DNA of 64,000 bases from an uncultured Bacteroidales bacterium (GCA_934691625.1 CAKUTA010000009.1:18666-82665); one strand, 5' to 3'; shown: positions 34,466 through 44,135, counted from the stretch's first letter. Translations and numbers: made by a program. The notes: a model not told the origin generated them from the sequence alone.

Positions 34466-37108
34466 ATGGAAATGAAAGAAAGATTATTTCTGATCGATGG
34501 ACACGCATTGATATTCAAGATGTACTACGCCTTCCTGCGTCGTCCTATGATCAACTCGAAAGGGGAGGATATGTCCATACTTTTCGGGTTCACTAAATAC
34601 ATATTGGAGCTTATAGCCAGGGAACATCCTGACTATATGGCTGTTGCATTCGACCCACCCGGAGGGACATTCAGGAACAAGATGTACCCGGAATACAAGG
34701 CGACCAGGGCAGAGACGCCGCAGTTGGTGATAGATGCGTTGGAACCTCTTATGGGGCTCTGCAAGGCATTGGGAATAATCACATTGATGGTTCCTGGGTA
34801 TGAGGCGGATGATGTGATAGGCTCGATGGCGAAACGCGAGGCGAAGGCAGGGCTGGAAGTGTTCATGGTGACGCCGGACAAGGATTACGGGCAGCTGGTG
34901 GATGACAGCATTTTCCAGGTGAAACCCGGAAGTGCCGGGGAGGGAAACATTGTCCTGGACTCGAAGGCTGTATGCGAAAAATATGGTATATCAAGTCCTC
35001 TTCAGGTTATCGAGATGCTTACGATCTGCGGTGACACCGCTGACAATGTGCCTGGAGTCAAGGGCGTCGGGGAAGTCGGGGCAGAAAAGCTGATTTCAAG
35101 ATACGGGACGGTCGAGAATATCTACAGGCATATAGATGAGCTGACACCGCGTCAGCAGGCGCAGTTCAGGGAGGCGGAGCCGCATATCAGGCTGAGCCAT
35201 GAGCTTGTGACGATAAAGACTGACATGGAGCTGCCTCATGAGGATATGCATGTCAATGTCCGCTATACCAGGGAAGTAGCAGAGCTGTTCGGGGAGTATG
35301 AGTTCAGCTCACTGAAGAAACTGATTCCGAAGTCTTCTGATGATGTGCTTCCGGAAGAAGAACATAAGAAGATCACCATTGCTGACAGAACACCTGCGGA
35401 GATTGTTGAGGTCGCGCTAAGGAACGGCTCGGTAGCCATCCAGATGGACGATGCTGGAAGCGGAATAGCTGTCGCGGCAAGTGCCGGGCAGGATGACGTG
35501 GAGACCGATGCGGCATACGGTGCTCCTGCGGAGTTCAGGCAGATTCTGGAGTCCCCGGACGTGGTGAAATACGGTTATGACCTGAAGCGGCAGCTGAACA
35601 GCCTGGAAAAGGAAAATGTTCATCTATGCGGCCGTCTTATGGATGTCAGCCTGATGCATTACCTTATAAACCCCGAGAAGAGCCACAAGCCTGATGTGCT
35701 GGCGAAAGGGTATATTGGCATTGACCTGGAGGCGGACACTGAAGAGAAGTCTGAAGGAGAGCCGGTCTCGCTTTTCGATGAGCCGCCTGCAGATGATGGG
35801 CATGAAGCCATAAGGAATGCCTCCGCGGCGATATTGACAGGGCTGAAAGTGCGGAAAGAGATGGAGGTAGGCTCCCTTGACCGTCTGTATTCTGAAATAG
35901 AGGAGCCGCTTATGCGTGTTCTGGCGAAGATGGAGCGCGATGGCGTGAAAGTGGACCTGAAGCAGCTGGATGAATTTGCTGCTGGCCTTCGCTCTGAAAT
36001 GATGGCGCTGGAGGCGAAGATCAGGGAAATGGCAGGAGTGCCTGACCTGAATATATCGTCCCCAAGGCAGGTGGGCGATGTGCTTTTCGACAAGCTGGCG
36101 CTGGATCCTAAGGCGAAACGAACCGGGCGCGGGAGCTATCCTACGGACGAGGCCACGCTTACAGCGCTTGCAGGAAAACATCCGATAATAAACGAGATAC
36201 TGGAGTTCCGTGCAGTCAAGAAGCTGCTGTCCACATATATAGAGCCTTTTCCGTCATACGTGTCACGTGTGGACGGCCGGGTACATACCACATTTAACCA
36301 GGCACTTACGGCTACTGGCCGCCTCAGCTCGTCAAATCCGAATCTCCAGAATATACCGATCAGGACTGAGCGCGGAAAAGAGATCAGGAAAGCATTCGTG
36401 GCTGGCACTCCTGATGGCGTGATAGTGTCGGCTGACTACTCCCAGATAGAACTGCGCGTCATGGCGCATATCAGCCAGGACCAGCATCTTATACAGGCGT
36501 TCCGCGAAGGGCGGGATATTCATTCCGCCACAGCGGAGAAGATTTTCGGCATATCGCATGACGAAGTTACGCCTGAGCAGAGGCGTATTGCCAAGACAGC
36601 AAATTTCGGGATAATGTACGGGATATCATCATTCGGGCTGGCTCAGCGCCTGGGTATATCCAGAATCGAGGCCAAGAAACTGATAGATGACTATTTCGCG
36701 GCTTTTCCTGCCATACGCTCATTCATAGATGACACCGTGGCATCTGCCAGGGAGAATGGCTATGTGGAGACTCTTTTCGGACGCAGGCGTTACTTGCCTG
36801 ATATCAGTTCCAGAAATGCGACCGTGCGTGCTCTCGCCGAGAGGAATGCCGTCAATGCCCCTATCCAGGGAACTGCGGCGGACATAATAAAGATGGCGAT
36901 GATAGGCGTTGACAGGAAAATGAGCGAGGCCGGGCTTGAAAGCCGGATGGTCCTTCAGATACATGACGAACTCCTGTTCGATACCGTTCATGATGAAATA
37001 GAAACACTGATGTCCATCGTCAAGGAACAGATGGAGCATGTGACTGAATTATCAGTTCCTTTAACTGTAGAATGCAATTATGGCAAAAACTGGCTCGAAG
37101 CTCACTAG
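34466..37108 (+). CDS. polA: DNA polymerase I
   Basis: 880 residues. The N-terminal 5'-3' exonuclease domain (about 1-295) shows FLIDGHALIFK, AFDPPGGTFRNKMYPEYKATR, PGYEADDVIG and GDTADNVPGVKGVG. The 3'-5' exonuclease region (about 300-490) is shortened and lacks the DTET motif and the Asp of YDRG; here DLKRQLNSL stands instead, so proofreading is probably absent, as in Taq and many bacterial Pol I. The polymerase domain is intact: motif A VSADYSQIELRVMA, motif B RRIAKTANFGIMYG, motif C QIHDELLF. It fills gaps and removes RNA primers. The last 29 bases overlap the sigma-factor gene, so polA, sigma factor, rsmG and an ABC ATPase form one operon. Confidence 0.96.
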   Translation: MEMKERLFLIDGHALIFKMYYAFLRRPMINSKGEDMSILFGFTKYILELIAREHPDYMAVAFDPPGGTFRNKMYPEYKATRAETPQLVIDALEPLMGLCKALGIITLMVPGYEADDVIGSMAKREAKAGLEVFMVTPDKDYGQLVDDSIFQVKPGSAGEGNIVLDSKAVCEKYGISSPLQVIEMLTICGDTADNVPGVKGVGEVGAEKLISRYGTVENIYRHIDELTPRQQAQFREAEPHIRLSHELVTIKTDMELPHEDMHVNVRYTREVAELFGEYEFSSLKKLIPKSSDDVLPEEEHKKITIADRTPAEIVEVALRNGSVAIQMDDAGSGIAVAASAGQDDVETDAAYGAPAEFRQILESPDVVKYGYDLKRQLNSLEKENVHLCGRLMDVSLMHYLINPEKSHKPDVLAKGYIGIDLEADTEEKSEGEPVSLFDEPPADDGHEAIRNASAAILTGLKVRKEMEVGSLDRLYSEIEEPLMRVLAKMERDGVKVDLKQLDEFAAGLRSEMMALEAKIREMAGVPDLNISSPRQVGDVLFDKLALDPKAKRTGRGSYPTDEATLTALAGKHPIINEILEFRAVKKLLSTYIEPFPSYVSRVDGRVHTTFNQALTATGRLSSSNPNLQNIPIRTERGKEIRKAFVAGTPDGVIVSADYSQIELRVMAHISQDQHLIQAFREGRDIHSATAEKIFGISHDEVTPEQRRIAKTANFGIMYGISSFGLAQRLGISRIEAKKLIDDYFAAFPAIRSFIDDTVASARENGYVETLFGRRRYLPDISSRNATVRALAERNAVNAPIQGTAADIIKMAMIGVDRKMSEAGLESRMVLQIHDELLFDTVHDEIETLMSIVKEQMEHVTELSVPLTVECNYGKNWLEAH

Positions 37109-37670
37109 CGTAAACGACGAGGTGCTGGTTCGCATGGCTCTGGAAGGGAACCAGACTGCGTTTTCGGCTCTGCACGCCAAGTATGAGCGGGCAGTCTGTG
37201 CCGTCATAGGGAAGATGGTCAATGATGCTGTCGAAGTGGAGGATATCTGCATCGAGAGCTTTGAGAAGGCTTTCCAGAAGCTCCATACCTTCAATGTGGA
37301 CATGAAATTCTCGACATGGCTCTTTGCCATCGCCCGCAACAATGCCCTTGATCACAAGGTTCGTGCGGCAAGCAAGAGCAAGGTCATTGACAACAATTCC
37401 ATAGACGGAAGCAACGATAAGGCGGATAATGTCGCTGACGGGCAGCTGAGCCCAGAGGAGTGCATAATTTCTGCGCAGGACCATGAGAAGTTCCTCAGCT
37501 GCATAGGAGGGCTTCCGGAACTTTACCGCGCAGTGGCTGAAATGTGCTATGTGGATAACCTTGGATACAAGGAGATATCAGACAAGACCGGTCTGCCGAT
37601 AAACACTGTCAAGACAAGGATAAGCCGGGCACGCACCCAGATTATCCGTAAAATGCTGGAGGAGGAATAG
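37080..37670 (+). CDS. ECF-type RNA polymerase sigma factor
   Basis: 196 residues. Region sigma-2 (about 15-95) shows LVRMALEGNQTAFSALHAKYE and FSTWLFAIARNNALDHKVR; a linker (about 100-130) is rich in Asn/Asp/Ser; sigma-4 (about 140-196) shows LPELYRAVAEMCYVDNLGYKEISDKTGLPINTVKTRISRAR split over the two halves of a helix-turn-helix. No anti-sigma factor follows, so regulation differs from the PUL-type ECF systems. The start lies inside polA, 29 bases before its stop, which implies translational coupling. Regulon unknown; a related housekeeping ECF (polA-rsmG neighbourhood) is common in Bacteroidales. Confidence 0.88.
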   Translation: MAKTGSKLTSVNDEVLVRMALEGNQTAFSALHAKYERAVCAVIGKMVNDAVEVEDICIESFEKAFQKLHTFNVDMKFSTWLFAIARNNALDHKVRAASKSKVIDNNSIDGSNDKADNVADGQLSPEECIISAQDHEKFLSCIGGLPELYRAVAEMCYVDNLGYKEISDKTGLPINTVKTRISRARTQIIRKMLEEE

Positions 37671-37672
37671 AT

Positions 37673-38356
37673 ATGAATGTCAATGAGTTTGTCGCCCTGG
37701 TGCGTGAATCCTTCCCTGAACTGACCTCGGTGCAGGAATCATGCTTCCGCGCGATGGAGCCTCTGTACAATGACTGGAATTCTAAGATCAATGTGATTTC
37801 TCGCAAGGATATAGACAGCCTGTACATTAGGCATGTGCTTCATTCCCTGGCGATTGCGGAATATCTGAAGGAAAAGCGCCCTGATATTTTCAGCGCATGG
37901 AGCACTTCCGGCAGCGGAATCAAGGTCCTGGATCTCGGAACTGGCGGAGGATTTCCAGGAATACCGCTTGCTGTCCTTTTTCCCGAAGTCCAGTTCGTGC
38001 TGTGTGATTCAGTAGGGAAGAAGACAATAGTGGCGGATGCAGTGTCGCAGGCTCTCGGGCTGGAGAATGTACAGGTGGTCAATGCCCGTGCGGAATCACT
38101 TCCTGACAAGTTCGGCTATGTGGTCTCTCGTGCTGTCACTGCTCTGGATAATTTCTATCCATGGGTCGCAGGCAAATATGCGGGGGATATATTCTATCTG
38201 AAGGGCGGTGACTTCGCGGGGGAGCTGTGCCGTATGATGCAGATGGCGAAGCTGAAGCCTGGTTCTGTGCACACCTGGAAAATCCAGGAGTGGGTGGATG
38301 ACCCTGTTTTCGATGATAAGTATGTGATAGATATCCCGGCGGGACGGCGCATCTAG
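37673..38356 (+). CDS. rsmG: 16S rRNA (guanine-527-N7)-methyltransferase
   Basis: 227 residues. The SAM-binding motif LDLGTGGGFPGIPLA (about 85-99) is the GidB/RsmG signature; WNSKINVISRKD near residue 38 and YVVSRAVTALDNFYPW (about 145-160) are also typical. RsmG methylates G527 of 16S rRNA; its loss gives low-level streptomycin resistance. The gene starts 2 bases after the sigma-factor stop codon. Confidence 0.95.
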   Translation: MNVNEFVALVRESFPELTSVQESCFRAMEPLYNDWNSKINVISRKDIDSLYIRHVLHSLAIAEYLKEKRPDIFSAWSTSGSGIKVLDLGTGGGFPGIPLAVLFPEVQFVLCDSVGKKTIVADAVSQALGLENVQVVNARAESLPDKFGYVVSRAVTALDNFYPWVAGKYAGDIFYLKGGDFAGELCRMMQMAKLKPGSVHTWKIQEWVDDPVFDDKYVIDIPAGRRI

Positions 38357-38362
38357 GAACTT

Positions 38363-39085
38363 ATGGGCTGGAGACTGAAAGCTGACAGGCTTTATGCCGG
38401 ATATGGCGGCAAGGCATTGACCGGGGAAATATCTTTCGGACTTGAGCCGGGGGAATGTGTGCTGCTGTGCGGTGCCAACGGCACTGGGAAAAGCACATTG
38501 CTCCGTACAGTCGCCGGTCTGGAGAAGCCTGTGAATGGTGGAGTGGAGCTTGCCTCTGATGCCGGGAAAGGGAGGGTTGTGCTGGTGCCGTCAAGGGTGC
38601 CTAAAGTCTCAGGCTTCCTCGTGGAGCGCTTCATCGGGCTCAGCTCATTCCGTGATACGGACTGGCTCGGCAGAATTGACAGGGAAATGGAATCGCGTAT
38701 TGCCTATGCGATGAGCCTGCTTGGAATAGAGAATCTTGCAGGACATGATATATCCACGTTGAGCGACGGGGAATTTCAGAAAGCATGCATTGCGGCTGCA
38801 GTGGTAAGAAAAGCTGATGTCATATTGCTGGACGAACCGACTGCATTTCTGGATGTGGACACACGGGAGAACGTGCTCATAGCGCTGCGGACTCTTACTG
38901 ATGCCCCACGTGGTGCCGTTTCTGTGATATTCTCCTCGCACGATATCAGCTCTGCCGGAAGGCATTGCACCAGGGTGTTCGGCCTTTTCAGGGATGGCGG
39001 AGTGTCATCGTTCATTGACTCTGGCAAGTCAGCATCTTCCGACGCCATCGGCAATGTCCTTCACCGCTGCTTCAGATCATTGTAG
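38363..39085 (+). CDS. ABC transporter ATP-binding protein without a permease partner
   Basis: 240 residues. Walker A GANGTGKST (37-45), Q-loop region near LVPSRVPKVSG, signature LSDGE (about 131-135), Walker B VILLDEP (about 151-157), and H in FSSHDIS. The pattern resembles FecE/siderophore- or cobalamin-type ATPases. No permease or binding protein lies nearby, so its partner must be elsewhere or it acts differently. It follows rsmG by 6 bases as the last gene of the polA operon. Convergent with the DeoR gene; no terminator is evident between them. Confidence 0.88.
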   Translation: MGWRLKADRLYAGYGGKALTGEISFGLEPGECVLLCGANGTGKSTLLRTVAGLEKPVNGGVELASDAGKGRVVLVPSRVPKVSGFLVERFIGLSSFRDTDWLGRIDREMESRIAYAMSLLGIENLAGHDISTLSDGEFQKACIAAAVVRKADVILLDEPTAFLDVDTRENVLIALRTLTDAPRGAVSVIFSSHDISSAGRHCTRVFGLFRDGGVSSFIDSGKSASSDAIGNVLHRCFRSL

Positions 39086-39164
39086 AAGGCTATCTTTCTC
39101 TGATGCTGTTTTCCTGGAAGTTGTTTTGAAATTATTATCTGAAGGTTTGACGGGAAAAGACTTC

Positions 39165-39932
39165 TCAATCTGCGATTATAATCTGCACCCCGGCATCTTC
39201 GATTTTTTCTTTCAGGGTATCAGATATTCCGCTGTCTGTGATGATGATGTCTATATCCTCAATGTTGCCGATCTTGCCGAAGCCTCGTCTTCCGAATTTG
39301 GATGAATCCGCCAGGACGACTGTCTGTGACGACGCCTTCATCATGGCATTGGTCAGCTCTGCCTCCTCAATGGTGGCGCATGTGATTCCTGAAGCCAGAT
39401 CGATGCCGTCGCATCCGATATATAGTTTGGAACAGCTGGCATTCTTGAGCCCTTCCTCGGCATATTCTCCACGCACCGAGAATGAATTCTTATACAGGGC
39501 ACCTCCTAGAATGAATACCTTGACATCGCTCCTGCTGTGCAGCAGGACGGCGATGCCTAAAGATGGTGTCACGACATTGAGCATTCCTTCAGGTTTCAGT
39601 ACCTCTGCAAAAGCTGTTACGGTGGAACCGGATGCCAGTATTATGGCGTCGTCCGGCTTTATCAATGTCTGGGCAGCCCTGGCAATTGCCTGTTTATCTT
39701 CTGCATGCTGTGTGCTCTTCTCGTCAATGCTTATGTCCATCACATGAGGCTTTACCGGGGAGGCGCTGCCGTGTGTGCGGAAAAGGACTCCCTGACTTTC
39801 AAGAATCCTGAGATCCTTTCTGATGGTAGCTCCTGTGACTCCAAGCTGTTCCGCGATATCCAGGACTCTGATGAATCCATTTTTTGCCAATTGCTCCTTG
39901 ATGTATTTGTGCCTTTCCGCAATGCTTATCAT
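39165..39932 (-). CDS. DeoR/GlpR-family transcriptional regulator (PUL 2)
   Basis: 255 residues. The N-terminal DeoR helix-turn-helix (about 5-57, RHKYIKEQLAKNGFIRVLDIA then LGVTGATIRKDLRILESQG) is followed by the DeoRC sensor domain (about 75-235, ISIDEKSTQHAEDKQAIARAA, IILASGSTV, LYIGCDGID, VVLADSSKFGRRGF). Such repressors answer to phosphorylated sugars or glycerol 3-phosphate. Position next to the phosphoesterase and glycerol-1-phosphate dehydrogenase genes suggests that a glycerophosphate or triose phosphate is the effector; this is inference. A consensus promoter lies directly upstream. Confidence 0.85.
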   Translation of the reverse strand: MISIAERHKYIKEQLAKNGFIRVLDIAEQLGVTGATIRKDLRILESQGVLFRTHGSASPVKPHVMDISIDEKSTQHAEDKQAIARAAQTLIKPDDAIILASGSTVTAFAEVLKPEGMLNVVTPSLGIAVLLHSRSDVKVFILGGALYKNSFSVRGEYAEEGLKNASCSKLYIGCDGIDLASGITCATIEEAELTNAMMKASSQTVVLADSSKFGRRGFGKIGNIEDIDIIITDSGISDTLKEKIEDAGVQIIIAD

Positions 39933-39960
39933 TTCAGTGCATTTTAATCAACTCATTATA

Positions 39961-39992
39961 CAAAAATATGAAGAATAATGCTTTAAAACAAA
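39961..39992 (-). promoter_or_regulatory. Promoter of the DeoR-type regulator
   Basis: On the minus strand TTTG (39992-39989), 20 bases, TATTTTTG (39968-39961). Transcription would start near 39954. Confidence 0.65.
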
Positions 39993-40053
39993 AAAATAAT
40001 TGCGAAATGAAATCCTGTGGTTTCTAATCGAAAGAGGGCCCCATTTCGCAATT
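39990..40053 (-). terminator. Terminator of the leftward PUL 2 transcript
   Basis: A perfect 12-bp stem (39998-40009 with 40042-40053) around a 32-base loop, followed on the minus strand by ATTTTTTTG. It begins 5 bases beyond the phosphatase stop codon and overlaps the DeoR promoter region. Confidence 0.75.
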
Positions 40054-40058
40054 ATGTG

Positions 40059-41222
40059 TTAGCGGCTGCTGAATTTCAGGCTGTGGACATTCGCACCGGA
40101 CTTGTCGAAGATGCGGATGCTTATTCCATTATCATCTACATGGCAGTCGAGCCTCTGCTGGTTTGCATTGCACAGGACCGGAAACTTGGTACCAATTGTC
40201 CCTGGCTCGCAGAATTTGTATCTGTGTATATGGGCGCATAGCATCAGATCCAGCCCAGCCTCATTCAGGAGAGGAACGAAATACTTGCTGACCATCGCAT
40301 TGCCGTGCCATCCGTTCTCATTCGGCGGCATGTGGCAGAACGCTATTTTTATCGCGGCATTTCTGCACTCGTCGCTTTCCAGCGTGCGCTTCAGCCATTC
40401 GGCCTCCTCCTTCACGTAGGCATCCGTTATCATGATGTCCAGATTCCTTACATCGCTTTCTACCTTATCTTCTCCCGAATCAAGGAACAGAAAGAAGAAC
40501 TTTCCGTAAGATGCTGAATAGTAGGTCTTGCCTGTGGAGGTCTGCCAATAGTCCAGATACTTGATGGCATCATTTCCTCTGTACTCGTGGTTGCCACGGC
40601 AGAGATAGAGCGGTGTGTCGGATGCGAACAGCTTGGATGCGCTTCGCATATAGTTGTCCATGATGACTGGAGTGCTGTCAATGGAAGAAGTCATGTCGCC
40701 GTTGAAGCATACGAAATCATACTTGCCTTTAGCATCCTTGAAAAGAACCTGGAGCACTGAATCGTGTTCGTGCATGTCGTTCACGACGCTGAAATCCACA
40801 TGCTCATATTCTTTCGCCTTGGTGGTTACCTGCGTCGGACGCTTCTTCAGGTCAATGCCGTATCCGGCGTCATAAACTATCCTTGCGCGGTTCTCCTGTG
40901 ACAATACGCCTTTGCACATGACCCTGTAGCGGTATGTAGTGCCGGGCTGCAGGCCTGTTACGGTCACTTTATGCAGCGTGCCTATAGGCTTGCGCCCTAA
41001 CCCGCGGAGATCGTAGTATTTGGGCCTGTCGGAGTTGTAGAAGTGCGTGCCGTCATCCGGTGCCAGCTCTATCCAGCCTACGGCTGGTCCGGTGGTGGTC
41101 CACACTACGGTGAAACTGTCTTCCGTAACATTCTGGAGGTAAGGTCCCCCATCGACTTTAACCTGTGCTCCTGCGGTAATAACCGTAAACAGGAGCACAA
41201 ACATCAAATATAAGCGTTTCAT
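40059..41222 (-). CDS. Exported purple acid phosphatase-like metallophosphoesterase with FN3 domain (PUL 2)
   Basis: 387 residues from the ATG at 41222. Signal peptide (LFTVITAGAQ), then an FN3/purple-acid-phosphatase N-terminal domain (about 20-120, VVWTTTGPAVGWIELAPDDG, KVTVTGLQPGTTYRYRVM) and a calcineurin-like catalytic domain (about 145-370). Metal-binding motifs: NDMHEH, CFNGDMTS, CRGNHEYRG, AFCHMPP and CAHIHRY. The first motif is ND-H and the last is AHIH, slightly different from the GD-H and GHTH of the other two phosphoesterases here. It probably acts in the periplasm on phosphate monoesters. It lies 9 bases downstream of the BACON/FN3 lipoprotein gene, in the same operon. Confidence 0.9.
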   Translation of the reverse strand: MKRLYLMFVLLFTVITAGAQVKVDGGPYLQNVTEDSFTVVWTTTGPAVGWIELAPDDGTHFYNSDRPKYYDLRGLGRKPIGTLHKVTVTGLQPGTTYRYRVMCKGVLSQENRARIVYDAGYGIDLKKRPTQVTTKAKEYEHVDFSVVNDMHEHDSVLQVLFKDAKGKYDFVCFNGDMTSSIDSTPVIMDNYMRSASKLFASDTPLYLCRGNHEYRGNDAIKYLDYWQTSTGKTYYSASYGKFFFLFLDSGEDKVESDVRNLDIMITDAYVKEEAEWLKRTLESDECRNAAIKIAFCHMPPNENGWHGNAMVSKYFVPLLNEAGLDLMLCAHIHRYKFCEPGTIGTKFPVLCNANQQRLDCHVDDNGISIRIFDKSGANVHSLKFSSR

Positions 41223-41231
41223 CAATATCTG

Positions 41232-44135
41232 CTAGTTTTTCTTGACTTTCACATTGTCGAGCCACATCCTCCTGGACGCGTTCTGGGTCTGTATCGAGAA
41301 TATTGTCTCGGCTGTAGCCCCTGTGACAATTACCTTGTGGCTTGTCATAGAGATGAAGCCCTGGGGGTCAGCCTTCATTTCCGTGACTGTCTTGTTCTTC
41401 AGTGTCGCAGACGTGGTCCCAGCGGAAGCTCCGTCGGCAGTGGAGATTGAGCCTGGACCGGATACTATCTTGACATCGAAGCTGATTCCTTCGTTCACTT
41501 GTGGAGCTTCCTCGATAAGGCTTGTGGAGTTGTTAGGCTCTACGTATGGGCTTGCATCGAATGTGATTTCCAATGTGGACTCGGAATCAAGTGATGTGAA
41601 TGCAGGGAAGTCAAGGCGTCCGGACTTTGAGCCGGTTCCGAACTTCATTACTCCGCCGGTAAGGTATATGTACCTGTTGCCATCCTTTATGACCTGGTCC
41701 GGATCCCATCCTGGAAGATATCTGCTTATATAGTCCTTCCTACCATTTGCTTCTGAGACCCATCCTGCGATGTTTCCAGCATTCTTGACAGGGGTGGCCT
41801 TGTCCCAGCCGTCGGGGCATTCGTCGGTAGTGGCGTTGTACTTGCTCTCTGTCTTCGGGTATATTCCGAATGCCAGCATAGGCCCGTTTCCTCCGCTCTT
41901 GTGGTTGTCGAAGTCCGCCCAGAGAAGATATCCGCTCTTGTCCGGAGTCTGGTCTGTGGTGAATGTAAACTTGTCGCTCCATTCTGAATCCTTGAATGCG
42001 TTGGCATTCAGCGATATCCTCTGTATCTGCGCGGAGTAGGCGTGGTTTGCCTCTAGTCCGGAGAACTGGAATCTGGTGCCGTGGAGAGTGTATTTTACAT
42101 CGAAATTGAAGCCGTTGTGCTCACGGATCAGCTTGTCCCCGTCGTATAGCCTTATGTTGAACTTGGAGTCTTTCTGCTCCTTGGTGTCGAAGCCTAATGA
42201 AACTATCGCATAGCCGTAGGTCTTGCTGTAGAGCGTCAATGACGGCTTGGTCAGCGGTGCGGGGTCGGCGGTGGTGAATTCTACGGAGACTTCGTCTGAA
42301 TCGAAATCATTGTCCGAAGCGCCGTCTCCTACCGTTGCCTTTACTCTGGCGGTATATGATGTCCCTGGCCTGAGTCCTGTAATCGTGTACTTCGTATCTG
42401 TGGTGATGTATCTTGTCTCGTCCGTGCCATCCGAGAGCGTGATCCTGTATGCGGATGCTCCGCTGACTTCATTCCATGCGAGGTCGGCTGTTGATGGTGT
42501 GGTTGCCGGGCATGTGAGCTCTGCAGGTGCGGAGAGTTTCTTGACAGCATATCCGGATGTCCCGACCAGGACCTGGACCTCATCAGAGTCGAATGCATGA
42601 TTGCCGTCATACAGCGCTTTTACCGTAAAGAAATAGTAGCCAGGCAGTAGGCTGCTGAATGTGTATGCCGCTTCTGCTGTATTGACTGAATTCTTGAAGC
42701 TCGGTGAGTCCTTTCCTGCGAGTGATATGTCGTATGAGGTGGCGCCCTTGATGCCGTCCCATTCTAGGCTGATGGAATTTGTCCCTGGCTTGATCTTTAT
42801 TGTTTCTGCCGATGGGGCCGGAAGCTTTTCTGTAATGACGGGCTTGGCTGCGCCCATGACTCTCACATTGTCAAGATTGATTCTGTATCCGGCCGCGGAT
42901 TTCTCACATGCAAGCTTGATCCTGGTCTTGTTTGTCGCGCCTTTCACGGTGAACGTCAATGTCGTCCATTTTCTTTCTGATGCTGAAGACTGTGCCGGCA
43001 GCACGTTGCTGTCAATGGTGCCGTTTGTGACAGTTCCTGTGCCCTCTGCAGTAACGAAATATGTTCCGTTTTCATTGTCGAACCTCAGCAGATCCATGGA
43101 TACGGCAATGTCTTCAGGCGAGGATGAAAGCCCGCTGAGCTCAGGAGTCATTATCCAGCCTCCTGCTGAACCTGTCCCCAGCTTCAGATACCCTGGATGC
43201 TCGTAGACCTTGCTTCCCGACCATTTCTCGATGCCTCTGTTTATGCGGTATTCATCAGTCATTGTGCCGAATGCGTCCATTGCTCCGTCTGAACCGGCGG
43301 TTACGCTTCCGTCACCAGGCTCACTTCCTGTGTATTCCTTGCCAGCCTGCTTTCCGCCAGGTGCAACGCCCGGTTTGTTGGTGTCGTAATGTCCGCCCCA
43401 TACGAATTTTCCGAAGTCCTCGGAGAAAATCTCGTTGGTAGAGCTGACTGAAGATGTGATGTCTCCTTCGAAAATCACTTTTCCATCTACCTTGAATACT
43501 ATGGAGAAGATGAGTTCGCCGAGAGATGACGGGGTTCCTGAAATAGGTATGGACAAGGAGCCGTTGCCTTCTTTCTCAATGGTATGCTCCGTGCTGGCTG
43601 CGATTGACAGGCCGTCTGATGCCCCTTTTAGCCCGGCGTCAATGGAGATTTTCTCTTCTCCGAATGCTTTGTCCCAGCTGATGTCGAGAGTGGCATTCGT
43701 CTCTTCACCGGCTTTGATGACTCCGTTTACACTAGGGGAGCTTATGCTGAAGTGCCCGTCAGCTTGTGTGACAGTGATTACCTGCTCCATGTCGCCTCCG
43801 ATGAGGTAGAGCTTTCCTGTACGCTTGTCTCCGGAGTTCCTTTCAGCGGAAATCTCGATCCACTGGTACTCGCTTCCGTCGCCTATGCCTTCAGATGGTG
43901 TGGCTGTGAACCATGGCGAGGTCCCGGCTCCGTTTTCATTTGAGCATTCAATGCGTGTAGCCCAGTTCCCGTGATATCTTACGGAAACCTTGGATGTGGC
44001 TCCTGCGTTGTAGGGGAGATCCACTGCATCCGCAGCTCTCTTGAGCGGAGACTCGGCTTCTTCTGTGCAGGAGGACAGAAGTGATGCACCTATTAATATA
44101 GGTATGGAGAGGATCCACGATTTAGTTGGTTTCAT
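41232..44135 (-). CDS. BACON/FN3 multidomain surface lipoprotein (PUL 2)
   Basis: I use the ATG at 44135 (967 residues), which gives MKPTKSWILSIPILIGASLLSSC, a lipoprotein signal; a longer in-frame start would put 28 residues ahead of it. A BACON-like domain comes first (about 25-125, DLPYNAGATSKVSVRYHGNWA, ending VITVTQ). A second beta domain (about 130-235) and a jelly-roll-like region (about 240-440, WIMTPELSG, VMGAAKP) follow. Two FN3 repeats cover about 445-535 and 540-640 (LEWDGIKGATSYDI, YRITLSDGTDETRY, ITGLRPGTSYTARVKA). A C-terminal jelly-roll (about 720-967, RMWLDNVKVKK) closes it. No catalytic motif is seen; a surface binding protein is likely. Divergent from SusC. Confidence 0.8.
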   Translation of the reverse strand: MKPTKSWILSIPILIGASLLSSCTEEAESPLKRAADAVDLPYNAGATSKVSVRYHGNWATRIECSNENGAGTSPWFTATPSEGIGDGSEYQWIEISAERNSGDKRTGKLYLIGGDMEQVITVTQADGHFSISSPSVNGVIKAGEETNATLDISWDKAFGEEKISIDAGLKGASDGLSIAASTEHTIEKEGNGSLSIPISGTPSSLGELIFSIVFKVDGKVIFEGDITSSVSSTNEIFSEDFGKFVWGGHYDTNKPGVAPGGKQAGKEYTGSEPGDGSVTAGSDGAMDAFGTMTDEYRINRGIEKWSGSKVYEHPGYLKLGTGSAGGWIMTPELSGLSSSPEDIAVSMDLLRFDNENGTYFVTAEGTGTVTNGTIDSNVLPAQSSASERKWTTLTFTVKGATNKTRIKLACEKSAAGYRINLDNVRVMGAAKPVITEKLPAPSAETIKIKPGTNSISLEWDGIKGATSYDISLAGKDSPSFKNSVNTAEAAYTFSSLLPGYYFFTVKALYDGNHAFDSDEVQVLVGTSGYAVKKLSAPAELTCPATTPSTADLAWNEVSGASAYRITLSDGTDETRYITTDTKYTITGLRPGTSYTARVKATVGDGASDNDFDSDEVSVEFTTADPAPLTKPSLTLYSKTYGYAIVSLGFDTKEQKDSKFNIRLYDGDKLIREHNGFNFDVKYTLHGTRFQFSGLEANHAYSAQIQRISLNANAFKDSEWSDKFTFTTDQTPDKSGYLLWADFDNHKSGGNGPMLAFGIYPKTESKYNATTDECPDGWDKATPVKNAGNIAGWVSEANGRKDYISRYLPGWDPDQVIKDGNRYIYLTGGVMKFGTGSKSGRLDFPAFTSLDSESTLEITFDASPYVEPNNSTSLIEEAPQVNEGISFDVKIVSGPGSISTADGASAGTTSATLKNKTVTEMKADPQGFISMTSHKVIVTGATAETIFSIQTQNASRRMWLDNVKVKKN

